Positions 27,869 through 38,012 of a DNA stretch of 64,000 nt are shown here, piece after piece; position 1 is the first letter of the stretch; the number at the start of each line of letters is the position of its first letter. The stretch lies in assembly GCF_026460945.1 (NCBI RefSeq), contig NZ_JAOVZV010000001.1, positions 682,001 to 746,000 on the forward strand, written 5' to 3'. A model generated the notes under the pieces. It was not told the origin of the DNA, searched no databases, and saw nothing but the letters and a program-made list of their open reading frames with translations. A program made the position numbers and the translations under genes. This DNA comes from Chryseobacterium luquanense (GTDB taxonomy: Bacteria > Bacteroidota > Bacteroidia > Flavobacteriales > Weeksellaceae).

Positions 27869-30800
27869 TTAATTTAAATAAAACTCATATTTATTAAGCA
27901 GTTGTATATTTTTAATCAAATCACCATTCAAATTGACAGAGTGCTTCATCGATTGAACTTCAATATGAGTATCATCATCAATATTTTTGATGTAAAATTT
28001 AAATTTCTGATTTCCTTGGTTTTCATTTAAAATATTTCTGAAAAAACTTAAATCCTCGGGTCGAAAATCCATCACATCCATTATTAATGAAATACTTTTG
28101 GCAAATTTCTCGAATGCCTCCTGAAGTTCAATAACATCCACAACATTCACAAAAACCCTTCCGTCTTTTACCTGAGCAAATTTTATTTTTAAGATTACAA
28201 AACGCTGTACTTCAAGCTTATCCTTTAATTTCATATAATCTCGATCACCTAATCTAAATGAATATGAACCTGAATAATCTTCCAAAGTTAGAAAAGCAAC
28301 TTTTTCACCGCTTCGGAAACCATCTTTAACCACATATTCTGTGATTAAACCGGCAACGGTATATTCTTTTCCGCCACCACCGTTTTCTCGTTCTTTCTGT
28401 AAAGTTTTCCAGTCTTTTTTCTTTTCTTCAAACAGTTCTTCTTGTTTATTGGCAAAAGCCTGTTCTTTATAAGCATCAACCTCATCAAGATTTAAAAACC
28501 CGAAAACACCTTTTGGTTCCGCTTTTTTTACAACTTCCTCGATAATTTCCTCTTCTTCACCTGCAACAATATCATCAGAAACAATTTCAATTAAATCTGC
28601 CACCTCATCCACAGAATCTTTTTCTAAAATCGGAACTTCATCAGTAATTATTTTCGCTTCTTCGTCTTTTTCCAAAACTGCTTTTTTAGACAAACTTCCC
28701 TGCATAAACTGGTATTGAAACTTAAATTCATCAAGCGGATGCGCCGAAAGATAAAATCCAATGGTTTCTTTTTCTTTATTTAATTTATGCATATTTGGCC
28801 ACTCTACACAAGGTGCCAATTTGGGTTGCTCAATCTGAACTTCTTCTGCAAAATCAGCAAAAAGAGAATGTTCCATTTCGTTTTTACTTTCCTGAAAACT
28901 TTGTCCGTAACGAATTAATCTTTCTAAATTCGTTCTTCCAGCCATATCGATATCGAAATACTGACCTCTGTGGAAAGAATCCAATTCATCGAAAGCGCCT
29001 GCTACGACCAAACTTTCCGCCACTCTTTTATTCATCTGAGAAGGTAAAATTCTTTCGAAGAAATCATAAATATTTTTAAATCTTCCGTTTGCTCTTTCTT
29101 TTGTGATACCTTCACTCGGACCTTCACCAATTCCTTTGATAGCTCCCAAACCAAAACGGATTTGTCCTTTTTCGTTTACCGAGAATTTATATTGAGATTC
29201 ATTCACATCTGGTCCCAAAACATCAACCCCAATACTTTTACAATCTTCCATAAACATGGTGATCGATTCGGTATTGTTGATGTTGTTACTCATCACACTC
29301 GCCATATATTCTGCCGGATAATTGGCTTTTAAATAAGCTGTTTGATACGCAATAAACGCATAACAAGTGGAGTGAGATTTATTAAAAGCATATTCAGCAA
29401 AAGCTTTCCAGTCGTTCCAAATTTTTTCTAAAGGACCTTCATCGAGGTTATTTTTTCTTCCGCCTTCGATGAATTTCGGGTACATTTTATTCAGAACCTC
29501 AATCTGCTTTTTACCCATAGCTTTTCTCAAAGTATCGGCTTCACCTTTTGTGAAATTGGCCAATTTTTGAGACAAAAGCATTACCTGCTCCTGATAAACA
29601 GTAATTCCGTAAGTTTCCTTTAAATACTCTTCGGTTTCGGGTAAATCATAGACAATTTCTTCGATACCGTGCTTTCTATTAATAAAGTTTGGAATATATT
29701 TAATTGGCCCCGGTCTGTACAAGGCGTTCATTGCAATCAAATCGGCAAAAACTGTAGGCTTTAGTTCACGCATGTATTTTTGCATTCCCGGACTTTCATA
29801 CTGGAAAATCCCAACCGTTCTTCCTTCTTTAAATAACTGATACGTTTTAGCATCATCCAAAGGAATTGCATCGGGGTCAATATCAAGTCCATGTCTAGCT
29901 TTAACTATTTTTAAAGCATCTTTAATGATCGTCAAAGTTCTTAGACCCAAAAAGTCCATCTTCAGAAGACCAGCACTTTCTGCGACCGAGTTATCAAACT
30001 GAGACACTAAAATATCGGCATCTTTCGCCGCAATTGTTACAGGAATAATATTACTCACATCTTCTGGTGTAATAATTACCCCACAAGCGTGAATTCCAGT
30101 ATTTCGGATGCAGCCCTCCATCTTTTTCGCACTCGACAAAACATCGTGACGGGCATCATCCGGAGTATTAAGAACATACTTCATCTCATCGACAAGCATT
30201 TGTTCTTCAGGTTTTAGTTTATCATATTTCGATAAAGCTTTTGCAATATTCATTCCCGGACTTGGCGGAATAAGTTTTGCAATATTATTGGTATCTGGAA
30301 TAGGTAAATCTAAAACCCTTCCGGCATCTTTAATTGCAGATTTTCCACCCAAAACTGAGTAAGTAATAATCTGTGCCACCTGATTTTTACCATATTTTTC
30401 GACTACCCATTTGATAATTTTATCTCGACCTTCGTCATCAAAATCAATATCAATATCAGGCATTGAAACCCTTTCCGGATTAAGAAATCTCTCAAATAGT
30501 AAATCGTATTTTATTGGATCAACATTGGTAATTCCCGTGCAATACGCCACGGCAGAACCTGCTGCAGAACCACGACCTGGACCAACCCAAACGCCCATTT
30601 TTCGAGCTTCATTACAGAAATCCTGTACAATCAAAAAGTAACCGGGATAACCCGTATTTGCAACGACTTCAAGTTCAAAGTCAAGACGTTCTTTAATTGC
30701 CGGAGTAATTCCTGTATCAGCATATCTTTTTTTCGCTCCTTCGTAAGTCAAATGGGTTAAATATGCCATCTCACCACGTTTTCCACCATCAATTTCGTCT

Positions 30801-32539
30801 TCAGCATGAATAAACTCAGCCGGAATATCAAATTTTGGTAGTAAAACGTCTCTTTTTAAAGTATAAGGTTTAAATTTTGCAGTAAATTCTTCATATGCAT
30901 CAAAAGCATCGGGATATGCCAAAAATGCTTCCTTAATTTCATGAGAATTTTTGATATAATATTCTCCAGTAGCCAATCCTCTCCTCTTTCCAAAGCCTTT
31001 TCCAACAGGCGTTGTCAGCTTTTCCCCATCTTTAATGCAGCTTACAATATCCTGAATATTAGAATCGTCTTTACTGGTGTAATACGTTTGATTTTGCGCT
31101 AAAAGCTTAACATTATATTTGTCTGCAAAATGCAACAAAACATCATTCAAATGCTCTTCTTCAGGCAGTTTATGGTTTTGAATCTGAACATAAAAATCGT
31201 CTTCAAAAGTATCTTTCCACCATTTAAAAAGCTCCTCCCCTTTTTGTTCACCGGTATTTAAAATTGCATCGGGAATATCTCCGTTGATTCCGGAAGTCAT
31301 GGCAATTAATCCTTCTTTATATTCAGCAATCACTTCACGGCTTATCCTAGGAACTCCGAAATAAAATCCTTTGAGGAAACCAATGCTTGAAAGTTTTGCT
31401 AAATTTTTATAACCGTTAAAGTCCTTCGCCAACAAAACAACCTGCGTTCTTCTGTCGGGATCATCTTTGGTAAACTGTTTCTGCTCGTAACGGTCTGAAA
31501 TATAAAATTCACAACCTACAACAGGAATTAATGGCTCAAAAACAGGTTCTTCCTCATTAAATTCTGTTCCGTTTTCTTCAGCTTCCTGCTTTTTTGCTAC
31601 ATATTCTTTATGCTTTTTTGCACGATCACCATTTGCTCCTTCAACCGCAGAAACAAATTTAAAAGCACCCATCATATTTCCCAAATCGACCATTCCGACA
31701 GCTGGGAAATTTTCGTCTGTTGCTTTTTTAATTAAATCATTAATGCTCGAAGTTGCCGTTAATGTTGAAAAAACACTTTTATTATCAAAATTGAAATATC
31801 TTCCTAAATCAATATCATCGATACTCCCGACATCAGATTGCTTTTTCTTATTATTAAAATCTGCAACCTGCCTTCTGATAATAATATTGAAAGGCTTAAT
31901 CGGATTTGGATGAAGCGTTTTAAAATATGCCAATTGATCTTCCGAAGTTTTCAAAACCTCAGCAGGAATAATCCCAATACGCATCATTTCAAAGAAAACC
32001 TGAGCCGTTGCATTTACGTCGGCAGCAGCGTTGTGCGCTTCGTCAAACTTATGACCGTACAATTTTTCGTATAATTCTTCCAGCTTCGGGGACTTGTATT
32101 TTCCTCCTCTTCCACCTGCAAGCTGACAATAATCTGTTCCCAAAATCATCGTATCGGCTTTGGGTTTTTCCTGAAGATTGTCTTTTATATTTTTTCTGTA
32201 AAATTCTGCTCCGACGATGTTGTAATCAAATTCAACATTATGACCGGAAACGACTCTTACTCTTTCTAAAACTTTGGCAAATTCATTTAAAATTTCTTCT
32301 AAATCACGACCTTCTTCGTTGGCAATTTTCGTTGTAATCCCGTGAATTCTTGCGGCATTAAAGGGAATATCATATCCTTCAGGTTTTATAATATAGTCAT
32401 GATTTTCTAATAAAGTTCCGTCATCATCATGCAACTGCCACGCAATCTGAACCATTCTTGGCCAATTATCTGAATCTGAAAGCGGTGCGTTGAAATTCTT
32501 TGGTAAACCCGTGGTTTCTGTGTCAAAAACTAAATACAT
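27869..32539 (-). CDS. dnaE: DNA polymerase III alpha subunit with fused N-terminal 3'-5' exonuclease
   Basis: A 1556-residue replicative polymerase subunit. Residues 1-190 are a DnaQ-like DEDDh exonuclease: FDTETTGLPK (Exo I), SGHNVEFDYNIVG (Exo II) and HNAAADVNATAQ (Exo III). A PHP-like domain follows from about residue 245; its metal ligands are lost (FDNKSVFSTL and MVDLGNMMGAF where active PHP domains have histidines). The polymerase core carries the catalytic aspartates in MPDIDIDFDDEGR, plus GPGRGSAAGS and QYESPGMQKYMREL. The C-terminal OB fold (YTVAGLITEYV...) ends it. Exonuclease-DnaE fusion is known in Bacteroidota, and proofreading is thus in cis. Monocistronic. Confidence 0.96.
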   Translation of the reverse strand: MYLVFDTETTGLPKNFNAPLSDSDNWPRMVQIAWQLHDDDGTLLENHDYIIKPEGYDIPFNAARIHGITTKIANEEGRDLEEILNEFAKVLERVRVVSGHNVEFDYNIVGAEFYRKNIKDNLQEKPKADTMILGTDYCQLAGGRGGKYKSPKLEELYEKLYGHKFDEAHNAAADVNATAQVFFEMMRIGIIPAEVLKTSEDQLAYFKTLHPNPIKPFNIIIRRQVADFNNKKKQSDVGSIDDIDLGRYFNFDNKSVFSTLTATSSINDLIKKATDENFPAVGMVDLGNMMGAFKFVSAVEGANGDRAKKHKEYVAKKQEAEENGTEFNEEEPVFEPLIPVVGCEFYISDRYEQKQFTKDDPDRRTQVVLLAKDFNGYKNLAKLSSIGFLKGFYFGVPRISREVIAEYKEGLIAMTSGINGDIPDAILNTGEQKGEELFKWWKDTFEDDFYVQIQNHKLPEEEHLNDVLLHFADKYNVKLLAQNQTYYTSKDDSNIQDIVSCIKDGEKLTTPVGKGFGKRRGLATGEYYIKNSHEIKEAFLAYPDAFDAYEEFTAKFKPYTLKRDVLLPKFDIPAEFIHAEDEIDGGKRGEMAYLTHLTYEGAKKRYADTGITPAIKERLDFELEVVANTGYPGYFLIVQDFCNEARKMGVWVGPGRGSAAGSAVAYCTGITNVDPIKYDLLFERFLNPERVSMPDIDIDFDDEGRDKIIKWVVEKYGKNQVAQIITYSVLGGKSAIKDAGRVLDLPIPDTNNIAKLIPPSPGMNIAKALSKYDKLKPEEQMLVDEMKYVLNTPDDARHDVLSSAKKMEGCIRNTGIHACGVIITPEDVSNIIPVTIAAKDADILVSQFDNSVAESAGLLKMDFLGLRTLTIIKDALKIVKARHGLDIDPDAIPLDDAKTYQLFKEGRTVGIFQYESPGMQKYMRELKPTVFADLIAMNALYRPGPIKYIPNFINRKHGIEEIVYDLPETEEYLKETYGITVYQEQVMLLSQKLANFTKGEADTLRKAMGKKQIEVLNKMYPKFIEGGRKNNLDEGPLEKIWNDWKAFAEYAFNKSHSTCYAFIAYQTAYLKANYPAEYMASVMSNNINNTESITMFMEDCKSIGVDVLGPDVNESQYKFSVNEKGQIRFGLGAIKGIGEGPSEGITKERANGRFKNIYDFFERILPSQMNKRVAESLVVAGAFDELDSFHRGQYFDIDMAGRTNLERLIRYGQSFQESKNEMEHSLFADFAEEVQIEQPKLAPCVEWPNMHKLNKEKETIGFYLSAHPLDEFKFQYQFMQGSLSKKAVLEKDEEAKIITDEVPILEKDSVDEVADLIEIVSDDIVAGEEEEIIEEVVKKAEPKGVFGFLNLDEVDAYKEQAFANKQEELFEEKKKDWKTLQKERENGGGGKEYTVAGLITEYVVKDGFRSGEKVAFLTLEDYSGSYSFRLGDRDYMKLKDKLEVQRFVILKIKFAQVKDGRVFVNVVDVIELQEAFEKFAKSISLIMDVMDFRPEDLSFFRNILNENQGNQKFKFYIKNIDDDTHIEVQSMKHSVNLNGDLIKNIQLLNKYEFYLN

Positions 32540-32728
32540 GTAACTTTTTCGAGTTTTTAGATTAAAAAAGAATGTAAAGTTAGGCTATTTTTTTATGATT
32601 TAAAATCTGTTTTCTGTTAAATTTAGACCAAAACCAAACGACATTTTGGAGGTTTAAAAATTGTTTAAAAATCATCAATTCAACCTTATCAATTTAAAAA
32701 TCAACACTATAATTCGGTAAACTAACAA

Positions 32729-32759
32729 TTGTTCGGATTTCTAATTTTATGTATATTTG
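32729..32759 (+). promoter_or_regulatory. Complete promoter of the E1 gene
   Basis: TTG at 32729-32731, 20 bases, then TATATTTG at 32752-32759 fit the Bacteroidota consensus TTG-N17-23-TAnnTTTG. The box ends 6 bases before the ATG, so the mRNA should be leaderless or nearly so. Confidence 0.7.
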
Positions 32760-32765
32760 CTTTCT

Positions 32766-34838
32766 ATGGAAAATACACTTCACGAAAAAGTTTCTCAGGA
32801 CATTTTATTAAAAGCTTATAACCACATGATGCTTGCCAAAGCGATGGCAGATATTTACGAAGAAAACAGAAATGTTTGCAAATATGTTCATAGCACATCA
32901 CGCGGTCATGAAGCAATTCAGTTGGCAACGGCTTATCAGTTAAAGAAAGAAGACTGGGTTTCTCCTTATTACAGAGACGAAAGCATTCTTTTGGGAATTG
33001 GTTTTGAGCCTTATCAATTGATGTTGCAATTGTTGGCAAAAGCTGATGATCCTTTTTCAGGAGGAAGATCGTATTATTCTCATCCATCGAGCAGAGATGA
33101 AGACAAACCAAAAATTATCCATCAAAGTTCAGCTACAGGAATGCAGACTATTCCAACAGCTGGAGTTGCTCAGGGAATTAAATATATTGAAGATTTTAAT
33201 TTACAGCAGTTTGAGAACAATCCGGTTGTAATCTGTAGTCTTGGAGACAATTCTGTAACGGAAGGTGAAGTGAGTGAAGCACTTCAGTTTTCTGCATTAC
33301 ATCAATTACCTATAATTTTCTTAGTTCAGGACAATGAATGGGGAATTTCTGTTACAAAAGAAGAAGCAAGAACCGTAGATGCGTATGATTTTGTGGCAGG
33401 TTTTGAAGGTTTAGGCAGAATGAGAGTTGACGGAACCGATTTCGTGGAAAGTTTTGAAGCGATGAAGAAAGCCGTTGATTTTGTTCGAACTGAAAGAAAA
33501 CCTTTGGTTGTTTGTGCTAAAACGGTTTTAATTGGTCATCACACATCTGGAGTTAGAAGAGAATTTTACAGAGATGAGGAAGATTTAGCAAAACACAGAG
33601 CAAAAGATCCAGGAAATATTCTTAGAAATCATTTGCTTGAATCTGGCGTAGATGAAGAATTATTAAAACAAATTACAAAGAAGGCAAGATTAGAAGCAGA
33701 AGAAGCATTCGAAAGAGCTCAGAAAGCGGAAGATCCGAAGCCTGAAACTGTAATGCAACATATTTTCGCACCGACTCCGATTACGGAAGAAGTGGGAACG
33801 CGTGAACCTGAAGGTGGTGAAAAAATCGTAATGGTTGATGCTGCAATTCACGCTGTTCAGGAGATTATGTGGAAACATCCAGAAGCTTTGTTGTACGGAC
33901 AGGATGTCGGTGAAAGAATTGGTGGGGTTTTCCGTGAGACGGTGACTTTAGGAAAGAAATTCGGAAGCAAAAGAGTTTTCAATACAGCCATTCAGGAAGC
34001 TTACATTATTGGTTCTACAACTGGAATGAGTGCAGTTGGTTTAAAACCAATCGTTGAAGTTCAGTTTGCAGATTATATTTATCCGGGAATCAATCAGTTG
34101 ATTACAGAGATTTCAAAATCTAGTTATTTAAGTCAGGGAAAATTCCCTGTAAGCAATATTATCCGTGTTCCAATTGGAGCTTACGGCGGCGGCGGTCCTT
34201 ATCACAGTGGAAGTGTTGAAAGTATTTTAGCAAATATTAAAGGAATTAAAATCGCTTACCCAAGTAACGCTGCAGATTTTAAAGGTTTATTAAAAGCAGC
34301 TTACTACGATCCAAATCCGGTGGTGATGCTGGAGCACAAAGGTTTGTATTGGAGTAAAGTTCCGGGAACTGAAGATGCCAAAACGATCGAACCTGCGGAA
34401 GATTACATTTTACCTTTCGGAAAAGGAAAAGTAATCATCGAAGCTGATAAAAATGAAACCGAAAAAGGCAGAACTTTAGTGGTTGTAACGTATGGAATGG
34501 GCGTTTACTGGGCTAAAGAAGCTGTGAAAAACTTTAATGGAAGAGTTGAAGTTATTGATTTAAGAACTATTATTCCTTTGGATGAAGAATTGGTTTTTGA
34601 AAGAGTAAAAGCACACGGAAAATGTATTGTTTTAACAGAAGAACAATTGAATAATTCTTTCGCAGAAGCCTTTGCACATAGAATTTCAAAGCATTGCTTT
34701 AAATATCTTGATGCTCCGGTAGAAACGATTGGTTCATTGGATACTCCGGCAGTTCCTATTAATTTAGTTCTTGAAAAAGAAATGCTTCCAAATGCTGAGA
34801 AATTAGCTTCAAAAATCGAAGAAATGCTGAAATATTAA
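32766..34838 (+). CDS. 2-oxoacid dehydrogenase E1, fused alpha and beta subunits
   Basis: A 690-residue thiamine-diphosphate enzyme that decarboxylates a 2-oxoacid (branched-chain or related) and passes the acyl group to the lipoyl E2. The alpha half (residues 1-330) has the ThDP motif around CSLGDNSVTEGEVSEALQFS and DNEWGISV, and HHTSGVRREFYRDEEDLA. The beta half (from about 355, KIVMVDAAIHAVQEIM) has LYGQDVGERIGGVFRET, RVFNTAIQEAYIIG, PIGAYGGGGPYHSGSVE and the C-terminal LTEEQLNNSFAEAFAHRIS. Fusion of the two subunits is common in Bacteroidota. Start chosen at ATG 32766 behind the promoter box; the upstream TTG lies within the box. E2 and E3 genes are not in the window. Confidence 0.93.
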   Translation: MENTLHEKVSQDILLKAYNHMMLAKAMADIYEENRNVCKYVHSTSRGHEAIQLATAYQLKKEDWVSPYYRDESILLGIGFEPYQLMLQLLAKADDPFSGGRSYYSHPSSRDEDKPKIIHQSSATGMQTIPTAGVAQGIKYIEDFNLQQFENNPVVICSLGDNSVTEGEVSEALQFSALHQLPIIFLVQDNEWGISVTKEEARTVDAYDFVAGFEGLGRMRVDGTDFVESFEAMKKAVDFVRTERKPLVVCAKTVLIGHHTSGVRREFYRDEEDLAKHRAKDPGNILRNHLLESGVDEELLKQITKKARLEAEEAFERAQKAEDPKPETVMQHIFAPTPITEEVGTREPEGGEKIVMVDAAIHAVQEIMWKHPEALLYGQDVGERIGGVFRETVTLGKKFGSKRVFNTAIQEAYIIGSTTGMSAVGLKPIVEVQFADYIYPGINQLITEISKSSYLSQGKFPVSNIIRVPIGAYGGGGPYHSGSVESILANIKGIKIAYPSNAADFKGLLKAAYYDPNPVVMLEHKGLYWSKVPGTEDAKTIEPAEDYILPFGKGKVIIEADKNETEKGRTLVVVTYGMGVYWAKEAVKNFNGRVEVIDLRTIIPLDEELVFERVKAHGKCIVLTEEQLNNSFAEAFAHRISKHCFKYLDAPVETIGSLDTPAVPINLVLEKEMLPNAEKLASKIEEMLKY

Positions 34839-34857
34839 TTCAGATAAAAAATAAATT

Positions 34858-34889
34858 AAGCCTCTAAATATTTTTAGAGGCTTTTTTGT
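34858..34889 (+). terminator. Rho-independent terminator
   Basis: aagcctctaaa / tttagaggctt stem followed by a T run, 19 bases after the E1 stop. Confidence 0.9.
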
Positions 34890-34930
34890 ACACTTTTTGC
34901 TAACTTGGTTTTACAAATTTTATTTTTAAA

Positions 34931-35962
34931 ATGATCACGACCAAATACGTCAATTACAAACAGGTTCTCAACTTATCCGGATTTCATCTTATTTTAATTA
35001 CTTTTTGGTGTACCTTGATTGCAATTCTTTTCCATATTTTTCATTGGGATTGGATGATTATTCCTTGGGTTCCTGTAGCATTGATTGGTACGGCGGAAGC
35101 TTTTTTGGTTGGTTTTAAAAACAATCAAGCTTACGATAGACTTTGGGAAGCAAGAAAAATCTGGGGTGGAATCGTTAATTCCAGCAGAATGCTTGGTTCA
35201 ATGGTGTATTCTTTTGATACCGCAGATGAAAATGTAGGAGAATTTGACTTTGAAGACCGACGCAAAAAAATTGTTTTCCGTCACATTGCATGGTTATATC
35301 AATTCCGTGATCAGCTTTTGATTCCGGCGGAATGGGAACATATTAAAGTGGAGGAAGAACATTTCAAAAATATCGATCATAAGCGTAATAGATTGATCAA
35401 AGCGGGGTTTCCTGATTATGGCAGAACGCCTATTTTTCTCAATAAATATTTATCTGAAGAAGAAGTAGAATTGCAATCTCATTATAAGAATTTTGCGACT
35501 TATCTTATTGCTCAACAGTCAAAAGATGTGAATGAGCTGAAAAATATGAATGCTATTTCAGAGTTCAATCAAATTCAGTTGCAGGATTGTCTGAATGAGT
35601 TTTATACTTTACAAGGACAAGCTGAAAGAATTAAGAAATTTCCTTTACCGAGACAGTTTGCGAGTACGGCTTTTGTGTTTAATATCATCTTTATTATGTT
35701 GCTTCCACTTGGATTGGTGAGTGAATTTGCAAAATTAGGAGATTGGGGAATCTGGGCTTCAATACCGTTTTGTATTACGATTGGCTGGATTTATATTATC
35801 ATGGAATTAGTAGGTGATTATTCTGAAAACCCTTTTGAAGGATTGATGTTTGATATTCCGATGTTATCGATTTGTCGAGCAATTGAAATTGATCTTTTAC
35901 AAATGGTAGGAGAAACCGATTTACCTGACGTAATTACTTCAAAAAATGGCGTTTTAGTATAA
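34931..35962 (+). CDS. Bestrophin family ion channel
   Basis: A 343-residue membrane protein of the bestrophin/UPF0187 family of pentameric anion (in bacteria often sodium) channels. The hallmark N-terminal part is present: LLITFW-type helix (HLILITFWCTLIAILFHIF), then ALIGTAEAFLVGFKNNQAYD, and RLWEARKIWGGIVNSSR. Late segments PLPRQFASTAFVFNIIFIML, IIMELVGDYSENPFEG and DIPMLSICRAIEIDL match the family's lower gate and C-terminal belt. Physiological ion and role are unknown. Monocistronic, 92 bases behind the E1 gene's terminator region. Confidence 0.92.
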   Translation: MITTKYVNYKQVLNLSGFHLILITFWCTLIAILFHIFHWDWMIIPWVPVALIGTAEAFLVGFKNNQAYDRLWEARKIWGGIVNSSRMLGSMVYSFDTADENVGEFDFEDRRKKIVFRHIAWLYQFRDQLLIPAEWEHIKVEEEHFKNIDHKRNRLIKAGFPDYGRTPIFLNKYLSEEEVELQSHYKNFATYLIAQQSKDVNELKNMNAISEFNQIQLQDCLNEFYTLQGQAERIKKFPLPRQFASTAFVFNIIFIMLLPLGLVSEFAKLGDWGIWASIPFCITIGWIYIIMELVGDYSENPFEGLMFDIPMLSICRAIEIDLLQMVGETDLPDVITSKNGVLV

Positions 35963-35994
35963 TTATCTGAAATTTCCCTGTTTGGAATCATTTC

Positions 35995-36086
35995 GCAGCA
36001 CGACTTGAGCGGAAATCCTTTTTTGGCGATTGAGCTTGTCGAAATAACCAAAAAAGATTGGGAGCGGAAGGCGGAAAAAGCTGCCC
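35995..36086. repeat. Structured intergenic hairpin element, copy A
   Basis: An outer stem gcagc / gctgc encloses an inner stem aatc-c-ttttttgg / ccaaaaaagatt with one bulged C. Its arms and the tail gcggaaaaagct recur at 49949-50015. It lies between the convergent bestrophin and Lrp genes. Confidence 0.7.
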
Positions 36087-36128
36087 AAAACTAACACAGT
36101 GGATCGATGTAGTCAAATAAATACAAAA

Positions 36129-36587
36129 TCATAAAATAATCTCCGTCGTATTTTTCACTTCAGAAATCGTGAAAGAACTGTGTGTACTCGCAATATGTTG
36201 CAGAGTGGTCAACTTGGTAACCATAAAATTCCTGTAATCATCCATGTCTTTTAAGCAGATTTTTAAAATATAATCGTAATCACCACTTACGTGGAAACAT
36301 TCTGTAACTTCTTTTAAGTTCAAAACTTCTTTTTCAAACTGCATCAAATATTCTTTTTTGTGCTGAATGAGTTTTACATGACATAAAATAAGAAACTTTT
36401 TGTCAATTTTTGTTTTATCAACCAACGCAACATATTTTGAAATTACGCCCGAGTTTTCGAGTTTTTTTATGCGTTCATAAACTGCCGTTACAGAAAGCCC
36501 GAGCTTATAAGAGAGTTCTTTGGTAGTTTGTTTACAGTCTTCCTGTAGATATTGAAGCAGTTTTTTGTCGATTTCGTCAAATTGCAT
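36129..36587 (-). CDS. Lrp/AsnC family transcriptional regulator
   Basis: A 152-residue regulator with an N-terminal winged helix-turn-helix (IDKKLLQYLQEDCKQTTKEL, LGLSVTAVYERIKKLENSGV) and a C-terminal RAM ligand-binding domain (VTECFHVSGDYDYILKICLKDM, LTTLQHIASTHSSFTISEVK). Lrp/AsnC proteins bind amino acids and control their metabolism. It diverges from the methionine gamma-lyase-type gene with 146 bases between, so that gene is the likely target. The promoter TTG-N17-TATATTTG is visible in this gap. Confidence 0.93.
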   Translation of the reverse strand: MQFDEIDKKLLQYLQEDCKQTTKELSYKLGLSVTAVYERIKKLENSGVISKYVALVDKTKIDKKFLILCHVKLIQHKKEYLMQFEKEVLNLKEVTECFHVSGDYDYILKICLKDMDDYRNFMVTKLTTLQHIASTHSSFTISEVKNTTEIIL

Positions 36588-36618
36588 AGAAAATATTTTA
36601 GTAAAATTTAGCTTAAAA

Positions 36619-36646
36619 CAAATATACCCAACTTTTATTCTATCAA
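36619..36646 (-). promoter_or_regulatory. Complete promoter of the Lrp-type gene
   Basis: On the minus strand TTG (36646-36644), 17 bases, then TATATTTG (36626-36619). The start codon is 31 bases further. This fits the TTG-N17-23-TAnnTTTG consensus. Confidence 0.7.
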
Positions 36647-36733
36647 AATCAATTTAAATAGTTTTATTTTCTAAATAATTAAATTTCAGTTGTAACAAAT
36701 ATCAGAAAGATTCATTTTTAAAACAAAAAAAAT

Positions 36734-37963
36734 ATGAATCGATTCAACGCGGCAAATGAGATACAGGATCTTCAATATTTCGGAGAATTCGGAGGAGTAA
36801 ATCCGTCGATTTCAGACAGCTCAACCTACACTTTTCTTTCAGCAAAAACAATGTTTGATACGTTTGAAGGCAATGCAGAAGGTTGTTATCTGTACTCAAG
36901 ACATTCGTCACCAATGAATCTTTATCTTTCCGAAGCTTTGGCAAAAATGGAAAACACCGAAGCCGCAAACGTTACCGCTTCCGGAATGGGCGCCATTACT
37001 TCTGTTTTGATGCAGGTTTGCAAATCAGGTGATCATATTATTTCAAGCAGAACAATTTACGGTGGAACCTATGCTTTCCTGAAAAATTTTCTTCCGCCAT
37101 TTCAAATTGAAACTTCGTTTGTAGATATCAATAATTTTGAATCTATCGAAAATGCGATTAACGAAAATACAAAAATTATATATTGTGAAAGTGTGAGCAA
37201 TCCGCTTTTGGAAGTTGCAGACCTGAGAAAACTTTCTGAAATCTGTAAAAAACACAATTTAAAACTGATTGTAGACAATACTTTTTCTCCGCTTTCTATA
37301 TCGCCGACTCTTTTGGGAGCAGATATTGTCATTCATAGTTTAACTAAATTTATTAATGGCAGCAGCGATACAGTGGGCGGAGTTTATTGCGGAAGCCAGG
37401 AATTTATCAACGACACCAAAAACGTCAATAACGGAGCTTGTATGCTTCTTGGTCCTACAATGGACAGTTTCCGTTCAGCAAGTATTCTTAAAAATTTAAG
37501 AACGCTTCATATTAGAATGAAACAGCACAGTTACAATGCCATGTTTCTTGCACAAAGATTTGAGGAAGACGGTTTAAAAGTTTCTTATCCAGGTTTAAAA
37601 TCTCATAAAAATCATGATTTAATGAAAAGTATGATGCATGAGGAATACGGATTTGGCGGATTATTAACTTTAGACGCAGGAACCACAGATAAAGCCAACG
37701 AATTGATGGAAATGATGCAACAGGAAAACCTGGGTTATTTAGCTGTAAGTTTAGGCTTTTACAAAACATTATTCTCATGCTCCGGAAGCTCAACCTCATC
37801 AGAAATTCCTGAAGAAGAACGTGAAGCAATGGGAATTTCAGACGGATTAATAAGATTCTCAATCGGTCTCGATCACGATATCGAACGAACATACGAAAAG
37901 ATGAAAGAATGCATGCTCAAAACAGGCGTTCTAAACCATGAAACCATTTCATCCATATCCTAA
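36734..37963 (+). CDS. PLP-dependent methionine gamma-lyase-type enzyme
   Basis: A 409-residue enzyme of the Cys/Met metabolism PLP family. The PLP-binding lysine is Lys205 in HSLTKFINGSSDTVGG; YLYSRHSSPMNLYLSEALA and NVTASGMGAITSVLM supply the phosphate-binding and substrate tyrosine regions; VDNTFSPLSISP precedes the lysine; the C-terminal SDGLIRFSIGLDHDIE is the family's arginine motif. It could be methionine gamma-lyase or a cystathionine lyase or synthase; the divergent Lrp regulator supports an amino-acid-degrading role. Start ATG 36734. Ends in a terminator. Confidence 0.88.
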   Translation: MNRFNAANEIQDLQYFGEFGGVNPSISDSSTYTFLSAKTMFDTFEGNAEGCYLYSRHSSPMNLYLSEALAKMENTEAANVTASGMGAITSVLMQVCKSGDHIISSRTIYGGTYAFLKNFLPPFQIETSFVDINNFESIENAINENTKIIYCESVSNPLLEVADLRKLSEICKKHNLKLIVDNTFSPLSISPTLLGADIVIHSLTKFINGSSDTVGGVYCGSQEFINDTKNVNNGACMLLGPTMDSFRSASILKNLRTLHIRMKQHSYNAMFLAQRFEEDGLKVSYPGLKSHKNHDLMKSMMHEEYGFGGLLTLDAGTTDKANELMEMMQQENLGYLAVSLGFYKTLFSCSGSSTSSEIPEEEREAMGISDGLIRFSIGLDHDIERTYEKMKECMLKTGVLNHETISSIS

Positions 37964-37973
37964 TTATTGTTAT

Positions 37974-38010
37974 AAAAGCTGTTGACTTTCGACAGCTTTT
38001 ATTATTTTTT
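37974..38010 (+). terminator. Rho-independent terminator
   Basis: aaaagctgt / acagctttt stem with a 9-base loop and a T-rich tail, 10 bases after the lyase stop. Confidence 0.85.
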
Positions 38011-38012
38011 GC

